Positions 34,389 through 41,182 of a stretch of 46,165 nt of DNA are shown here, piece by piece. A program made the position numbers and the translations under genes. The DNA is from Candidatus Omnitrophota bacterium (GTDB lineage: Bacteria; Omnitrophota; Gorgyraeia; Zapsychrales; Zapsychraceae). Under the pieces are notes generated by a model. It did not search any database. It was not told where the DNA came from and saw nothing but the letters and a program-made list of their open reading frames with translations. The DNA is taken from NCBI GenBank assembly GCA_021108075.1, contig JAIORP010000038.1, forward strand, positions 1-46,165, given 5' to 3'. Numbering within the stretch: the first letter of the stretch is position 1; each line of letters begins with the position of its first letter.

Positions 34389-34478
34389 CTATTCTTCCGA
34401 ATTTTTCTCAACATTTTCCTGAATCTTACAACGACACTGATCCCCGCATTTACCGTCACAACTGCATTCTTTGCTCAT
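34389..34478 (-). CDS. 29-residue Cys-rich metal-binding-like peptide
   Basis: The frame MSKECSCDGKCGDQCRCKIQ and then ENVEKNSEE has five Cys (5, 7, 11, 15, 17) in a C-x-C-x3-C-x3-C-x-C pattern, like a small metallothionein or Fe-S binding loop. AAAGGA lies 7-12 bases before the ATG. It is the first gene of the chelatase operon and is 28 bases from the end of element B3. A role in metal handoff is inference. Confidence 0.6.
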   Translation of the reverse strand: MSKECSCDGKCGDQCRCKIQENVEKNSEE

Positions 34479-34505
34479 ATCCAAATCCTTTCTCAAATAC
34501 ATCTA

Positions 34506-34608
34506 ATACCAAACACATTAAATAATTACCGGAGTCATTACGATATTCTCGACGTCTAAACGAAAATATTAGCATTCAAATAGGACAATTATTTAATGGC
34601 TTTGGTAT
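34506..34608 (+). mobile_element. family 1 inverted-repeat element, 103-bp form, copy B3
   Basis: Ends ATACCAAACACATTAAATAA and TTTAATGGCTTTGGTAT, with the central ATATTCTCG/CGAAAATAT hairpin as in B1. It lies between the DUF2023 gene and the chelatase operon. Its right end encodes the last codons and the stop of the DUF2023 gene. Confidence 0.9.
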
Positions 34609-34995
34609 AACCTCTTTTCTTCTTAGCAATAGATTCTCTTTTTCCTTTAAAAATACTTTCGCCTTCTGTTTTCTTAACAAATACCTCTGGCATTGTTGAA
34701 GCCGGCTGTATCCCAACATGATGCCCAGCATAAAATCCTCTTCACTGGTCAACTGATTTAAACTTCTATTGCCAAATTGTTTCACGACCTCCACGCATAG
34801 TTCCTCCCCAAAAAAAACATTACAATTTGTATTGTCCAATTCACGGATCACATAGGAGATAGACTGTTTATCTAACTTATTCCTTAAGTCTTCAATAAAA
34901 TTGGAGGGTACCGTGTGAAGGACCAGACCTCTCAGCCCCTTTTTATACTCGTAAATATGATGATCAAATATAGACATTTTCCCGACCTTAGTCAT
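34576..34995 (-). CDS. DUF2023 protein (flavodoxin-associated)
   Basis: A 139-residue cytoplasmic protein. FDHHIYEYKKGLRGLVLHT, CNVFFGEELCVEVVKQFG, and SLNQLTSEEDFMLGIMLGY are hallmarks of DUF2023, which is found next to flavodoxin genes. It follows the flavodoxin by 19 bases. The last ten residues (IPKPLNNCPI) and the stop codon are encoded by a family 1 element, so the native C terminus has been replaced or extended. A basic stretch (LLRKQKAKVFLKEKENLLL) comes just before. Function of the family is unknown to me. Confidence 0.82.
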   Translation of the reverse strand: MTKVGKMSIFDHHIYEYKKGLRGLVLHTVPSNFIEDLRNKLDKQSISYVIRELDNTNCNVFFGEELCVEVVKQFGNRSLNQLTSEEDFMLGIMLGYSRLQQCQRYLLRKQKAKVFLKEKENLLLRRKEVIPKPLNNCPI

Positions 34996-35014
34996 AACTA
35001 AAATTTCTCCGATA

Positions 35015-35533
35015 TTAATTTAATGCCTGTATAACACTTTTAGCCCAGGCACGGACCGCATCCTCAAAAGGACCTCCCATAACATCGACTTTTAACCCCT
35101 CGATTATTTCATGCGCCCCGCATTGCTTCAGTGTTTCTCCCAGAATGTCCACCGCTTTACAAAATTGAGAATACACGCTTTCCCCCGGCCCGAAAACAGC
35201 ATATCTTTTATCCTTTAGATCTATACCGCGTAATTCTTCTTCAAAATCGATAAAATCTTCCTGTAATTCCCCGTCACCCCATGTTGAACATCCCAGAATA
35301 ATCACTCCATAATCACTTAATTCTTTCGGACTCAGGCTTGCAACATCTCTCACAGTCACATCCAGGCCTGAAAATTTGATTTCCGTTTCGGGCTTATTGC
35401 CTGTTGTCCTCACGGAAATCAGGTCCTTGTCTGAAGGACCACTGGCATGCGCCCTGATTTCCCGCATTATTAACTGAGACATTCCTTCTGTTGTCCCTGT
35501 CGTACTTCCGTAAACAATAATTATCTTTTCCAT
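35015..35533 (-). CDS. fldA: flavodoxin
   Basis: A 172-residue long-chain flavodoxin. The FMN phosphate loop is GSTTGTTEG (residues 9-17), CSTWGDGELQEDFIDF gives the 60s loop with Trp, and FGPGESVYSQFCKAVD matches the conserved 90s region. Flavodoxin carries electrons at low potential and often replaces ferredoxin when iron is scarce, fitting its place beside the feo genes. In a reductive heme-dechelation scheme it could be an electron source, but that would need transfer across the membrane; this is speculation. Confidence 0.92.
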   Translation of the reverse strand: MEKIIIVYGSTTGTTEGMSQLIMREIRAHASGPSDKDLISVRTTGNKPETEIKFSGLDVTVRDVASLSPKELSDYGVIILGCSTWGDGELQEDFIDFEEELRGIDLKDKRYAVFGPGESVYSQFCKAVDILGETLKQCGAHEIIEGLKVDVMGGPFEDAVRAWAKSVIQALN

Positions 35534-35553
35534 CTTAAAATATCTCCTTTCGA

Positions 35554-35754
35554 TTACCTGGCGTCGTCTAACAAAATCCGCAAAGAATCATCCATAAGAT
35601 TAGACGATGCCTCTTGCATCATCCGCGAAAAACTTACAAATTGAATTTCATTTAAATGCAATGATACCCCGGGTATATTGATATGTATAACCCCTCCCGG
35701 GCATTTCATAACATTTCCAACGGAATTTTTTACAAGCACTTTCATTTTTTCCAT
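35554..35754 (-). CDS. 66-residue protein of unknown family
   Basis: A small soluble protein with one Cys (MKCPGGVIHINIPGVSLHL) and a helix with QFVSFSRMMQEASSNLMDDSLRILL. GAGGGAG precedes the ATG. It lies 20 bases ahead of the flavodoxin gene, and a terminator-like hairpin ends 15 bases upstream of it. I know similar short frames beside flavodoxin or Feo genes but no function. Confidence 0.65.
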   Translation of the reverse strand: MEKMKVLVKNSVGNVMKCPGGVIHINIPGVSLHLNEIQFVSFSRMMQEASSNLMDDSLRILLDDAR

Positions 35755-35770
35755 GATTTACTCCCTCTAA

Positions 35771-35810
35771 TAAAAAAATCCAGATACCTATTAATCTAGG
35801 GTTCTGGATT
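35771..35810 (-). terminator. Rho-independent terminator or attenuator before the flavodoxin unit
   Basis: An 8-bp stem AATCCAGA/TCTGGATT with an 18-base loop and, in the minus direction, a run of seven T (35772-35778). It ends only a few bases before the ribosome binding site of the 66-residue gene, so it could terminate the feo transcript or act as an attenuator. Confidence 0.75.
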
Positions 35811-35958
35811 CATGATCTCTGACCGCTCTTGAGTCTATTCTTCTTATATCGTTTCCATATCGGGCATATTCTTTGTTTAGCCCTCAGGGGAATCAGGCCC
35901 TTCCTCATCCTTCCCGGGTTAAAGCCCTGATTTCTTCAACAACATCTTTCTCCTATTT

Positions 35959-36139
35959 ATACCAATTCCATTAAACCGAAATTTTGCAATAAAATCGTCT
36001 GCTTCCTTAATTACTGACGAGAAAAGCAGCGGTTCAAGCCGGATTACCTCTTCTATTGAAAAATCCGGGTTAAATAATGACCAAAACCGATTCTACTTTT
36101 CAGAATTGAAACAGAACAATTAATCAATGGATTTGGTAT
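35959..36139 (+). mobile_element. family 1 inverted-repeat element, 82-bp form, copy A5, interrupted by a family 2 copy
   Basis: Ends ATACCAATTCCATTAAA and AATGGATTTGGTAT, interior ACCAAAACCGATTCTACTTTT. The two halves total 82 bases when the 99 bases of inserted sequence plus duplication are removed, exactly the family 1 length. The right end encodes the C terminus and stop of the Zn-ribbon gene at 36120. Confidence 0.88.
35972..36072. mobile_element. family 2 inverted-repeat element, copy 2, nested in A5
   Basis: Ends TAAACCGAAATTTTGCAATA and (complement of right end) TAACCCGGATTTTTCAATAG match copy 1 ends. It has TA at both sides; taking out the insert and one TA (or up to TTAAA) restores the family 1 sequence CCATTAAATAATGACC. 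An internal CTGCTT/AAGCAG stem is present. Confidence 0.75.
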
Positions 36140-36296
36140 TAGTAAGATACTTTACTATCAACTCTTCATACCTTAACAAATGCACTTTTTTACATCGAGG
36201 GCATTTAAATTCGTAACCATCTTTTGTTTTCACTAAATAAAGCCTGCCGCAATCACAACGAACCTGATTGTTTTCCTTTTTTTCTTCTTCCTCCAT
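36120..36296 (-). CDS. 58-residue Zn-ribbon protein (Com-like)
   Basis: A short frame starting MEEEEKKENNQVRCDCG. It has two Cys pairs, CDC at Cys14/Cys16 and CPRC at Cys32/Cys35, 15 residues apart, as in Com-type and small rubredoxin-like Zn-ribbon proteins. It ends LRYEELIVKYLTNTKSID. The last six residues and the TAA come from the end of element A5. A DtxR-like palindrome is at 36333-36352, directly upstream, so it may have its own iron-regulated promoter. Com proteins regulate translation; here that is only an analogy. Confidence 0.7.
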   Translation of the reverse strand: MEEEEKKENNQVRCDCGRLYLVKTKDGYEFKCPRCKKVHLLRYEELIVKYLTNTKSID

Positions 36297-36332
36297 AATA
36301 ACAACTCCATATCACTCAAGCCGCGTTAAGCA

Positions 36333-36352
36333 AAGTTAGATACGTCTAACTT
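36333..36352. promoter_or_regulatory. DtxR-family operator, site 2
   Basis: AAGTTAGATACGTCTAACTT is a perfect palindrome with 8-bp arms. It is close to the DtxR/MntR box pattern and to the site upstream of feoA. It lies 37 bases before the Zn-ribbon ATG. Confidence 0.75.
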
Positions 36353-36371
36353 AATAGCTAAAAAATATTAT

Positions 36372-36503
36372 TTATTGCCTGCCACAGCGACAATGATCTT
36401 CACATCCAAAACAAGGTCCTTCACTTTTAAAACTTCGCATAAAATACCGTATTAAAAACCCGATGCTTACAAAAATAACTGTTAGTACAATAATTTTTTC
36501 CAT
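36372..36503 (-). CDS. FeoB-associated Cys-rich membrane protein
   Basis: A 43-residue frame, MEKIIVLTVIFVSIGFLIRY followed by FMRSFKSEGPCFGCEDHCRC and GRQ. One N-terminal span is followed by a cytoplasmic tail with Cys31, Cys34, Cys38 and Cys40, the layout of the FeoB-associated Cys-rich family. It starts 3 bases after the feoB stop, so it is coupled to FeoB. The Cys group may bind Fe(II) or a Fe-S cluster. Confidence 0.85.
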   Translation of the reverse strand: MEKIIVLTVIFVSIGFLIRYFMRSFKSEGPCFGCEDHCRCGRQ

Positions 36504-36506
36504 AAT

Positions 36507-38594
36507 TCACCCTCCAATCCCTAATAAAGTGCCTCCTTGATAAATGACAAAAGAAGCGACCCATGCCATAACCGTCGTCCAAAAAACCAAAAAACTAGTC
36601 CACTTCCAACTTGACCCTGATTCTCTATAAAAAACTGCCATAGCAACAAAACACGGCAAATAAATTAAGCAGAACATTAAAAATGACAATGCTTTTAACG
36701 GACTCCACGACGCATCTTTTATTAGCGCCTCTTTTAAAGAACCGGCTTCTTCAGCGTCTACCTCTCCGAGACTATAAATTGTCCCCAGAGTACTGACAAC
36801 AACCTCTTTTGCCGCAACACCAGAGATTAAAGCCACGCCGCCACGCCAATCCAGGCCAAGAGGCTTCACAGCCGGTTCAATAAATTTTCCGATTCTGCCC
36901 GCATAACTTTGTTCCATTTGCATTGAAGCAACGGATTCCTCACTTACTCCCTCTTGCGCGTCCATTTGCGGAAATGTAAAGCCTGCCCAAATGATAATCG
37001 AGATCAACAAAATAATTGTTCCCGCTTTTTTTACATACAGCCAACCACGTTCCCACATTTTCAACAACAACCCTTTAAGTGTCGGAATACGGTAAGGCGG
37101 TAATTCCATAACAAAATGAGCGGTTTCACCTTTAAAAACAAACTTCTTAAGAATCCAGGCGGAACTAAACGCAAGTAAAATACTCAACACATACATAAGA
37201 AACATCATATTAGCGCCTTGTTCCGATGGGAAGAACGCTCCAATAAACAATGCGAAAATAGGAAGCTTTGCTCCGCAGATCATAAATGGCGTAACCATCA
37301 TTGTAATCAAACGGTCTTTTTTGCTGTCAAGTGTTCTCGTAGCCATAATCCCCGGAACCGCGCATCCGTTTGTTGAAATCATCATTGGCAAAAATGATTT
37401 TCCATGAAGGCCGAATTTGCTCATTATTTTGTCCATAACAAAAGCCGCTCTCGCCATATAACCGGAATCCTCAAAAAACGCGATAGAAAAAAACATAAAC
37501 AGAACAAGCGGGAAAAACCCCAAAACACCACCAACGCCGCCAATAACACCATCAACTAAAAATGACTGTATCAACCCTTCGGGAACAACGGACGCAACAG
37601 CGCCTCCCATCCATTCAAATAATAATTCAAACCACCCGACAACAGGCTCGGAAAATGTAAATGTAAATTTAAAAATTCCATACATCACCGCCGCAAAAAT
37701 TGGCAGCCCTAAAAATCTATTTAAAATAATTTTATCAATTTGATCAGATCGATCATGACGTTCTTCTACCGTTATGCGCACAGATTGAGTGCATGCTCCA
37801 CTGATAAATCCATATCGTCTATCTGCGATTATAACTTCCGGATCATCTTCAAAGTGCAATTTAAGATGATGTCGACTTTTTTCAATCTGATCAAGAATTT
37901 CTTCTTCATTTGAAAGTTTTTTGATAACATCAATTGCTGAAGAATCATTTTCAAGCAATTTAATCGCGATCCACTTGACCGGATATTCGTTTAAAGACTG
38001 TTTACCTTTAGATAGTAACTTAGCAATTTTCTTGAGTTCCTGCGCAATCTCTTCACCATAATCAATTTTTATTTTCTCAATTTTTATTCTTCCTTCATAA
38101 AGTTTTAACACCGTCTCTAATAAGTCTTCCATCCCTTTATTTTTATTCCCGACTGTTTTAACAATGGGCTTACCCAGCAGACGTGAGAGTTCATCGTAAT
38201 CAATGCTATTACCCTTTTTCTCGACAATATCACTCATATTCATGGCTAACACTATCGGAACATCAAGTTCAGCAAGCTGAGTATACAAATATAGATTCCT
38301 TTCAATATTCGAAGCATCTACAATATGCACAACAACATCGGGTTTTTCTTTTACGATATAATCCCGGGCGACAGCTTCATCTTCTGAATATGCCGATAAA
38401 CTGTATGTTCCCGGCAAATCGACTACCGTAAAATCATAGCCGTTATAAGCCACATTCCCTTCTTTTTTCTCAACTGTAACTCCCGGATAATTTCCCACAT
38501 GTTGACGTGAACCTGTCAAATTATTAAATATCGTTGATTTCCCACAGTTAGGATTACCGGCTAAGGCGACTGTTAAATTCTTTTTATTAACCAC
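36507..38594 (-). CDS. feoB: ferrous iron transporter FeoB
   Basis: A 695-residue protein with an N-terminal GTPase: G1 GNPNCGKST (residues 13-21), G3 DLPGTYS, G4 NMSD. A linker with a basic guanine-dissociation inhibitor region follows (about 170-270). The membrane part has two Gate regions; the first has FFEDSGYMARAAFVMDK and the Cys-containing NGCAVPGIMATR and MICGAKLPIFALFIG. GTG start with GGGAGG ahead. FeoB carries Fe(II) across the inner membrane. It lies 3 bases after feoA and precedes its Cys-rich partner. Confidence 0.97.
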   Translation of the reverse strand: MVNKKNLTVALAGNPNCGKSTIFNNLTGSRQHVGNYPGVTVEKKEGNVAYNGYDFTVVDLPGTYSLSAYSEDEAVARDYIVKEKPDVVVHIVDASNIERNLYLYTQLAELDVPIVLAMNMSDIVEKKGNSIDYDELSRLLGKPIVKTVGNKNKGMEDLLETVLKLYEGRIKIEKIKIDYGEEIAQELKKIAKLLSKGKQSLNEYPVKWIAIKLLENDSSAIDVIKKLSNEEEILDQIEKSRHHLKLHFEDDPEVIIADRRYGFISGACTQSVRITVEERHDRSDQIDKIILNRFLGLPIFAAVMYGIFKFTFTFSEPVVGWFELLFEWMGGAVASVVPEGLIQSFLVDGVIGGVGGVLGFFPLVLFMFFSIAFFEDSGYMARAAFVMDKIMSKFGLHGKSFLPMMISTNGCAVPGIMATRTLDSKKDRLITMMVTPFMICGAKLPIFALFIGAFFPSEQGANMMFLMYVLSILLAFSSAWILKKFVFKGETAHFVMELPPYRIPTLKGLLLKMWERGWLYVKKAGTIILLISIIIWAGFTFPQMDAQEGVSEESVASMQMEQSYAGRIGKFIEPAVKPLGLDWRGGVALISGVAAKEVVVSTLGTIYSLGEVDAEEAGSLKEALIKDASWSPLKALSFLMFCLIYLPCFVAMAVFYRESGSSWKWTSFLVFWTTVMAWVASFVIYQGGTLLGIGG

Positions 38595-38597
38595 GAT

Positions 38598-38831
38598 CTA
38601 TTCCTCCCTTACTACTATTTTTTGAGCCAGTCCATGCCCGATGGCAACTTTGCTTCCCTTTATATTCACTGTTACCTGGCCATGACCTGTATTGTGCAGT
38701 ACTTTTATTTTTTCTCCGGGAATTAATCCCATATCCGTTAACCTTCCCATAACTCCCATCCCACCATTCGCGGAAATAAAAACCAGATTGCTCCCTGTTC
38801 TTGCCTGTGATAATTGATTCATATTATTCAT
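38598..38831 (-). CDS. feoA: FeoA-domain protein (second copy)
   Basis: A 77-residue SH3-like protein. GLIPGEKIKVLHNTGHGQVTVNIKGSKVAIGHGLAQKIVV is the FeoA core, in which the GLIPG turn and the final I-x-V strand are diagnostic. FeoA binds FeoB on the cytoplasmic side and is needed for uptake. Its ATG overlaps the stop of the first feoA by 4 bp, and feoB begins 3 bases after its stop. The two FeoA proteins differ enough that they may have distinct roles. Confidence 0.93.
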   Translation of the reverse strand: MNNMNQLSQARTGSNLVFISANGGMGVMGRLTDMGLIPGEKIKVLHNTGHGQVTVNIKGSKVAIGHGLAQKIVVREE

Positions 38832-39061
38832 ACCTTTATTGAAATCTGCTTTGCCTCTTCCTTCCTTAAACTGAGGTGATACCCTTTAATCTTTATATCA
38901 ATGGGATCTCCAAGCGGCGCGACTTTGATTACCTCAACATCACTGCCCGGAATAACTCCCATGTCTAAAAGTTTTCTCTTAAGCGTCCCCTCACCTGTTA
39001 TCTGCTTAACTTTTCCTTTTTCGCCTGGAATTAATTCACTTAATATTTTAATATCTTCCAT
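38828..39061 (-). CDS. feoA: FeoA-domain protein (first copy)
   Basis: A 77-residue FeoA: LSELIPGEKGKVKQITGEG, then RKLLDMGVIPGSDVEVIKVAPLGDP and YHLSLRKEEAKQISIKV. AGGAG precedes the ATG. A DtxR-like palindrome is in the short leader. It opens the feoAAB unit, which is controlled by the regulator encoded just upstream. Confidence 0.95.
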   Translation of the reverse strand: MEDIKILSELIPGEKGKVKQITGEGTLKRKLLDMGVIPGSDVEVIKVAPLGDPIDIKIKGYHLSLRKEEAKQISIKV

Positions 39062-39093
39062 GACACGCTCCTGTTTTAGATCTATATAATCTT

Positions 39094-39109
39094 GTTAGTC
39101 ATACCTAAC
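39094..39109. promoter_or_regulatory. DtxR-family operator, site 1 (feo promoter)
   Basis: GTTAGTCATACCTAAC has 5-bp arms around 6 bases and lies 33 bases before the first feoA ATG, between the regulator gene and feoA. A TATATA box is just downstream on the minus strand, so the site overlaps the promoter. Confidence 0.75.
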
Positions 39110-39145
39110 TTAAAAATCAAAAAAATATTACTTTGCTTTTATCTT

Positions 39146-39622
39146 TTATTTTTCAGTGTAACATTTCATTTTCTTTCCTGTTTTTAAATACCTTTCAAAA
39201 TTACGCAACAGCCGGGGTCTAACGCCATTAAGCCCGAGTTCAAGGAACTGAAAGAATTTGGTTAACCTTAACGATGTTTTTTTACTTATTGCATGCTCAA
39301 TACCGCAAGCTTCTTTTCCAGCGACTTTTTCATCAAGCATTAAAAACTCCGTTAGAAACCGGAATAAAATATCGTGTTTGTTTTGGACCTCTAAAGCGAT
39401 TTTATCGCCTTCTTTCGTCAGCCCTACATATCCATATCTTTCATGAACAGCCAAGCCTTTTTCGGATAATGTTTTTAAGGCAGAATTCACACTTGAATTT
39501 TTCACGTTCAACCTTTTAGCGATTGCTCCGACCCTCGTAAATCCCTTCTCCTTCTTGAGCGCATAAATAGCCTCTAAGTAATCTTCCATATTCGATGTTA
39601 AATCTTTTGCTATCTCAACCAT
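39146..39622 (-). CDS. DtxR/MntR-family metal regulator
   Basis: A 158-residue protein. The N-terminal winged helix (residues 8-75) has MEDYLEAIYALKKEKG, a recognition helix RLNVKNSSVNSALKTLSEKG and wing ERYGYVGLTKEG. The dimer domain has FLTEFLMLDEKVAGKEACGIEHAIS, where Glu, Cys, Glu and His of the E-A-C-x-x-E-H motif are the metal-binding residues. A Cys in place of His or Met may tune metal choice. It lacks the C-terminal SH3 domain of DtxR, like MntR. It sits upstream of feoA with a site of its own at 39655. Confidence 0.92.
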   Translation of the reverse strand: MVEIAKDLTSNMEDYLEAIYALKKEKGFTRVGAIAKRLNVKNSSVNSALKTLSEKGLAVHERYGYVGLTKEGDKIALEVQNKHDILFRFLTEFLMLDEKVAGKEACGIEHAISKKTSLRLTKFFQFLELGLNGVRPRLLRNFERYLKTGKKMKCYTEK

Positions 39623-39654
39623 GCCATCATTCCTCTTAGCCTTGCCTTAGTTAT

Positions 39655-39668
39655 TTAGAGCATTCTAA
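39655..39668. promoter_or_regulatory. DtxR-family operator, site 3 (autoregulatory)
   Basis: TTAGAGCATTCTAA has perfect 5-bp arms TTAGA/TCTAA. It lies 33 bases before the ATG of the regulator gene and shares the TTAGA-x4-TCTAA core with site 2. Confidence 0.6.
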
Positions 39669-39992
39669 CAAATACATATTTATTGTCAAGTATTTTTTCG
39701 AAGAAATTCTCACGCGTTTCCCTGGTTCGTAGATGGGGGGGCAACAGGGTGCGTCTGATATGCCGCATGTGGACTCTTTCAATGTTTTTTTTACCATGAA
39801 GGCCATTCTACCACCAACTTCGTTGGTAGCAAACCAATGGTGTATGTCCTTCGCCCTCACTCTCCACCACCGACTAAAGTCGGTGAATCAGGCAAAAAAT
39901 CCTTAACTGACTCCGGGAGATTCAAAATTCTGAGGACTCTGGCAATATAAGACCGATCCTCCTCCCGCAAGCTTAGAAAGACCAAATTGCAA
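39669..39992. repeat. two hairpins in a gene-free region, possible IS200/IS605-type relic
   Basis: ACCAAC/GTTGGT at about 39818-39832 and ACCGAC/GTCGGT at about 39868-39883 are two perfect 6-bp stems with short loops and resemble the end hairpins of IS200/IS605 elements or related small palindromic repeats. No transposase is seen. A 69-codon frame over this region is not supported. Confidence 0.35.
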
Positions 39993-40023
39993 AAAAGGCT
40001 TCTCGTTTAACAAGAAGCCTTTT
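39993..40023 (-). terminator. Rho-independent terminator of the PEP-CTERM gene
   Basis: A perfect 11-bp stem AAAAGGCTTCT/AGAAGCCTTTT with a 9-base loop, then TTTTTT in the minus direction, 22 bases after the stop codon. Confidence 0.88.
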
Positions 40024-40044
40024 AATAGTTTAAAATATTTCTGC

Positions 40045-40839
40045 TTATGCCCTGCGCCTTCTTAAAAATACACCAAGCAGGCCGCTTCCAAAAAGAAGCA
40101 TTGTTGCCGGTTCCGGAATAGCGGCAAATTCTCTTGTCAGGTCAAGTTGAGCTGAAAGAAGCAACGCGTCATCAAAATACTTGCCAGGAATCTTACCTTC
40201 CTCGTATAGCAATTTATTTTTAGGCCCAAAATAACCCCCGTCATGAAAATACTGCGCAAGAATATTATCAGATGTATATTCCCCCTCACCAAGGAGTTCA
40301 AGTTGAATCGTTACATAATCATCAAAGGTAGCTATTATCATCGAATCATTAATATCGTGTACACCCATAATACCTGGTATATAAAAGCCATCACCGGAAG
40401 AATAAAACTGGGCATGCGGAATTAGATCTATCGTTAATAAAGCTGAGACCAGAGGATCCGTACTGGCATTGAATGCGTCGTAATTTGAATCGCCTCTAAA
40501 ACTAAAATTCCACCAGGAGCCCTCATTCAAGCCATCACCGACAACATCTTGCGTAGAACCTAAAGAATTGCCAAAATTAACGATAAAATCACCATTCTTC
40601 AAATATGGCTTGTCAGACATAGGCACATAGTTAAAATTTTCAGGATCATTAGGGTTTACGCTGTTGTACGGATTATAGATCTGCTTTCCATCTGTTGGAT
40701 TAACATAAACATCAAATGTGGAAATATGTTGTACGTCTCCCTGTACATCAGCACTAATCATTATTGCTGATGCATCCTGAACCGAAATGAAACTTAACAT
40801 TATGACCGCAAAAAACATAAACAATGAAATTCTTTTCAT
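40045..40839 (-). CDS. PEP-CTERM secreted protein
   Basis: I choose the ATG at 40839 (MKRISLFMFF), with AGGGAGA before it, giving 264 residues. A signal peptide (1-25, cleaved near DASA) and a beta-rich body with no Cys end in the sorting signal IPEPATMLLFGSGLLGVFLRRRR: PEP motif, span and basic tail. Such proteins are handled by an exosortase and usually exported to the cell surface with exopolysaccharide. Exosortase is not in the window. The body has aspartate/glycine-rich turns; function unknown. The gene has its own terminator. Confidence 0.9.
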   Translation of the reverse strand: MKRISLFMFFAVIMLSFISVQDASAIMISADVQGDVQHISTFDVYVNPTDGKQIYNPYNSVNPNDPENFNYVPMSDKPYLKNGDFIVNFGNSLGSTQDVVGDGLNEGSWWNFSFRGDSNYDAFNASTDPLVSALLTIDLIPHAQFYSSGDGFYIPGIMGVHDINDSMIIATFDDYVTIQLELLGEGEYTSDNILAQYFHDGGYFGPKNKLLYEEGKIPGKYFDDALLLSAQLDLTREFAAIPEPATMLLFGSGLLGVFLRRRRA

Positions 40840-40935
40840 GATAATTCTCCCTATTTTATAATAATACATAAAAAGATTTATTAAGATGTATGTTCAAAAA
40901 ATAACATTAATTAAAATTCTGTCAACGGGACACAA

Positions 40936-41105
40936 ATGGACAAACCAGGACAGGCTGAAATGGACCCTTTTAATGGACCATGGGAAGAAAAACTTAGGAC
41001 AGCAGGACAAATAAAAAAAATGATAAACGATTGTTGAAAGGACCTTTTCATATCATTTCTTTGAATAAACTGAAAAAACTGCGTGACTATATGCAAAAGG
41101 TTTGA
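40936..41105 (+). pseudogene. possible frameshifted small gene
   Basis: A plus-strand frame reads MDKPGQAEMDPFNGPWEEKL and ends RTAGQIKKMINDC. In the next frame the text continues LLKGPFHIISLNKLKKLRDY and ends MQKV. Joining them gives a 55-residue protein. The residues look coding-like but match nothing I know. No strong ribosome binding site is visible; chance cannot be excluded. Confidence 0.3.
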
Positions 41106-41182
41106 ATCTCTTTATATTGAGGCAAGAGATAAATCTTAGGGATCCAAGCATCTAACCGTCTTCAATAAAAGTTCCTGCGTTT

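Noticed and set aside
35976..36069. Possible tRNA (GGTTCAAGCC looks like a T loop)
   Set aside because: No acceptor stem, anticodon arm or CCA region fits. The stretch is explained as a nested family 2 element.
1515..36139. CRISPR array from the recurring repeats
   Set aside because: The repeats are far apart, in both orientations, longer than CRISPR repeats and have no regular spacers or cas genes.
39651..39860. 69-codon minus frame between the DtxR-type gene and the PEP-CTERM gene
   Set aside because: It crosses two hairpins and the operator of the regulator gene; no motif and no ribosome binding site.
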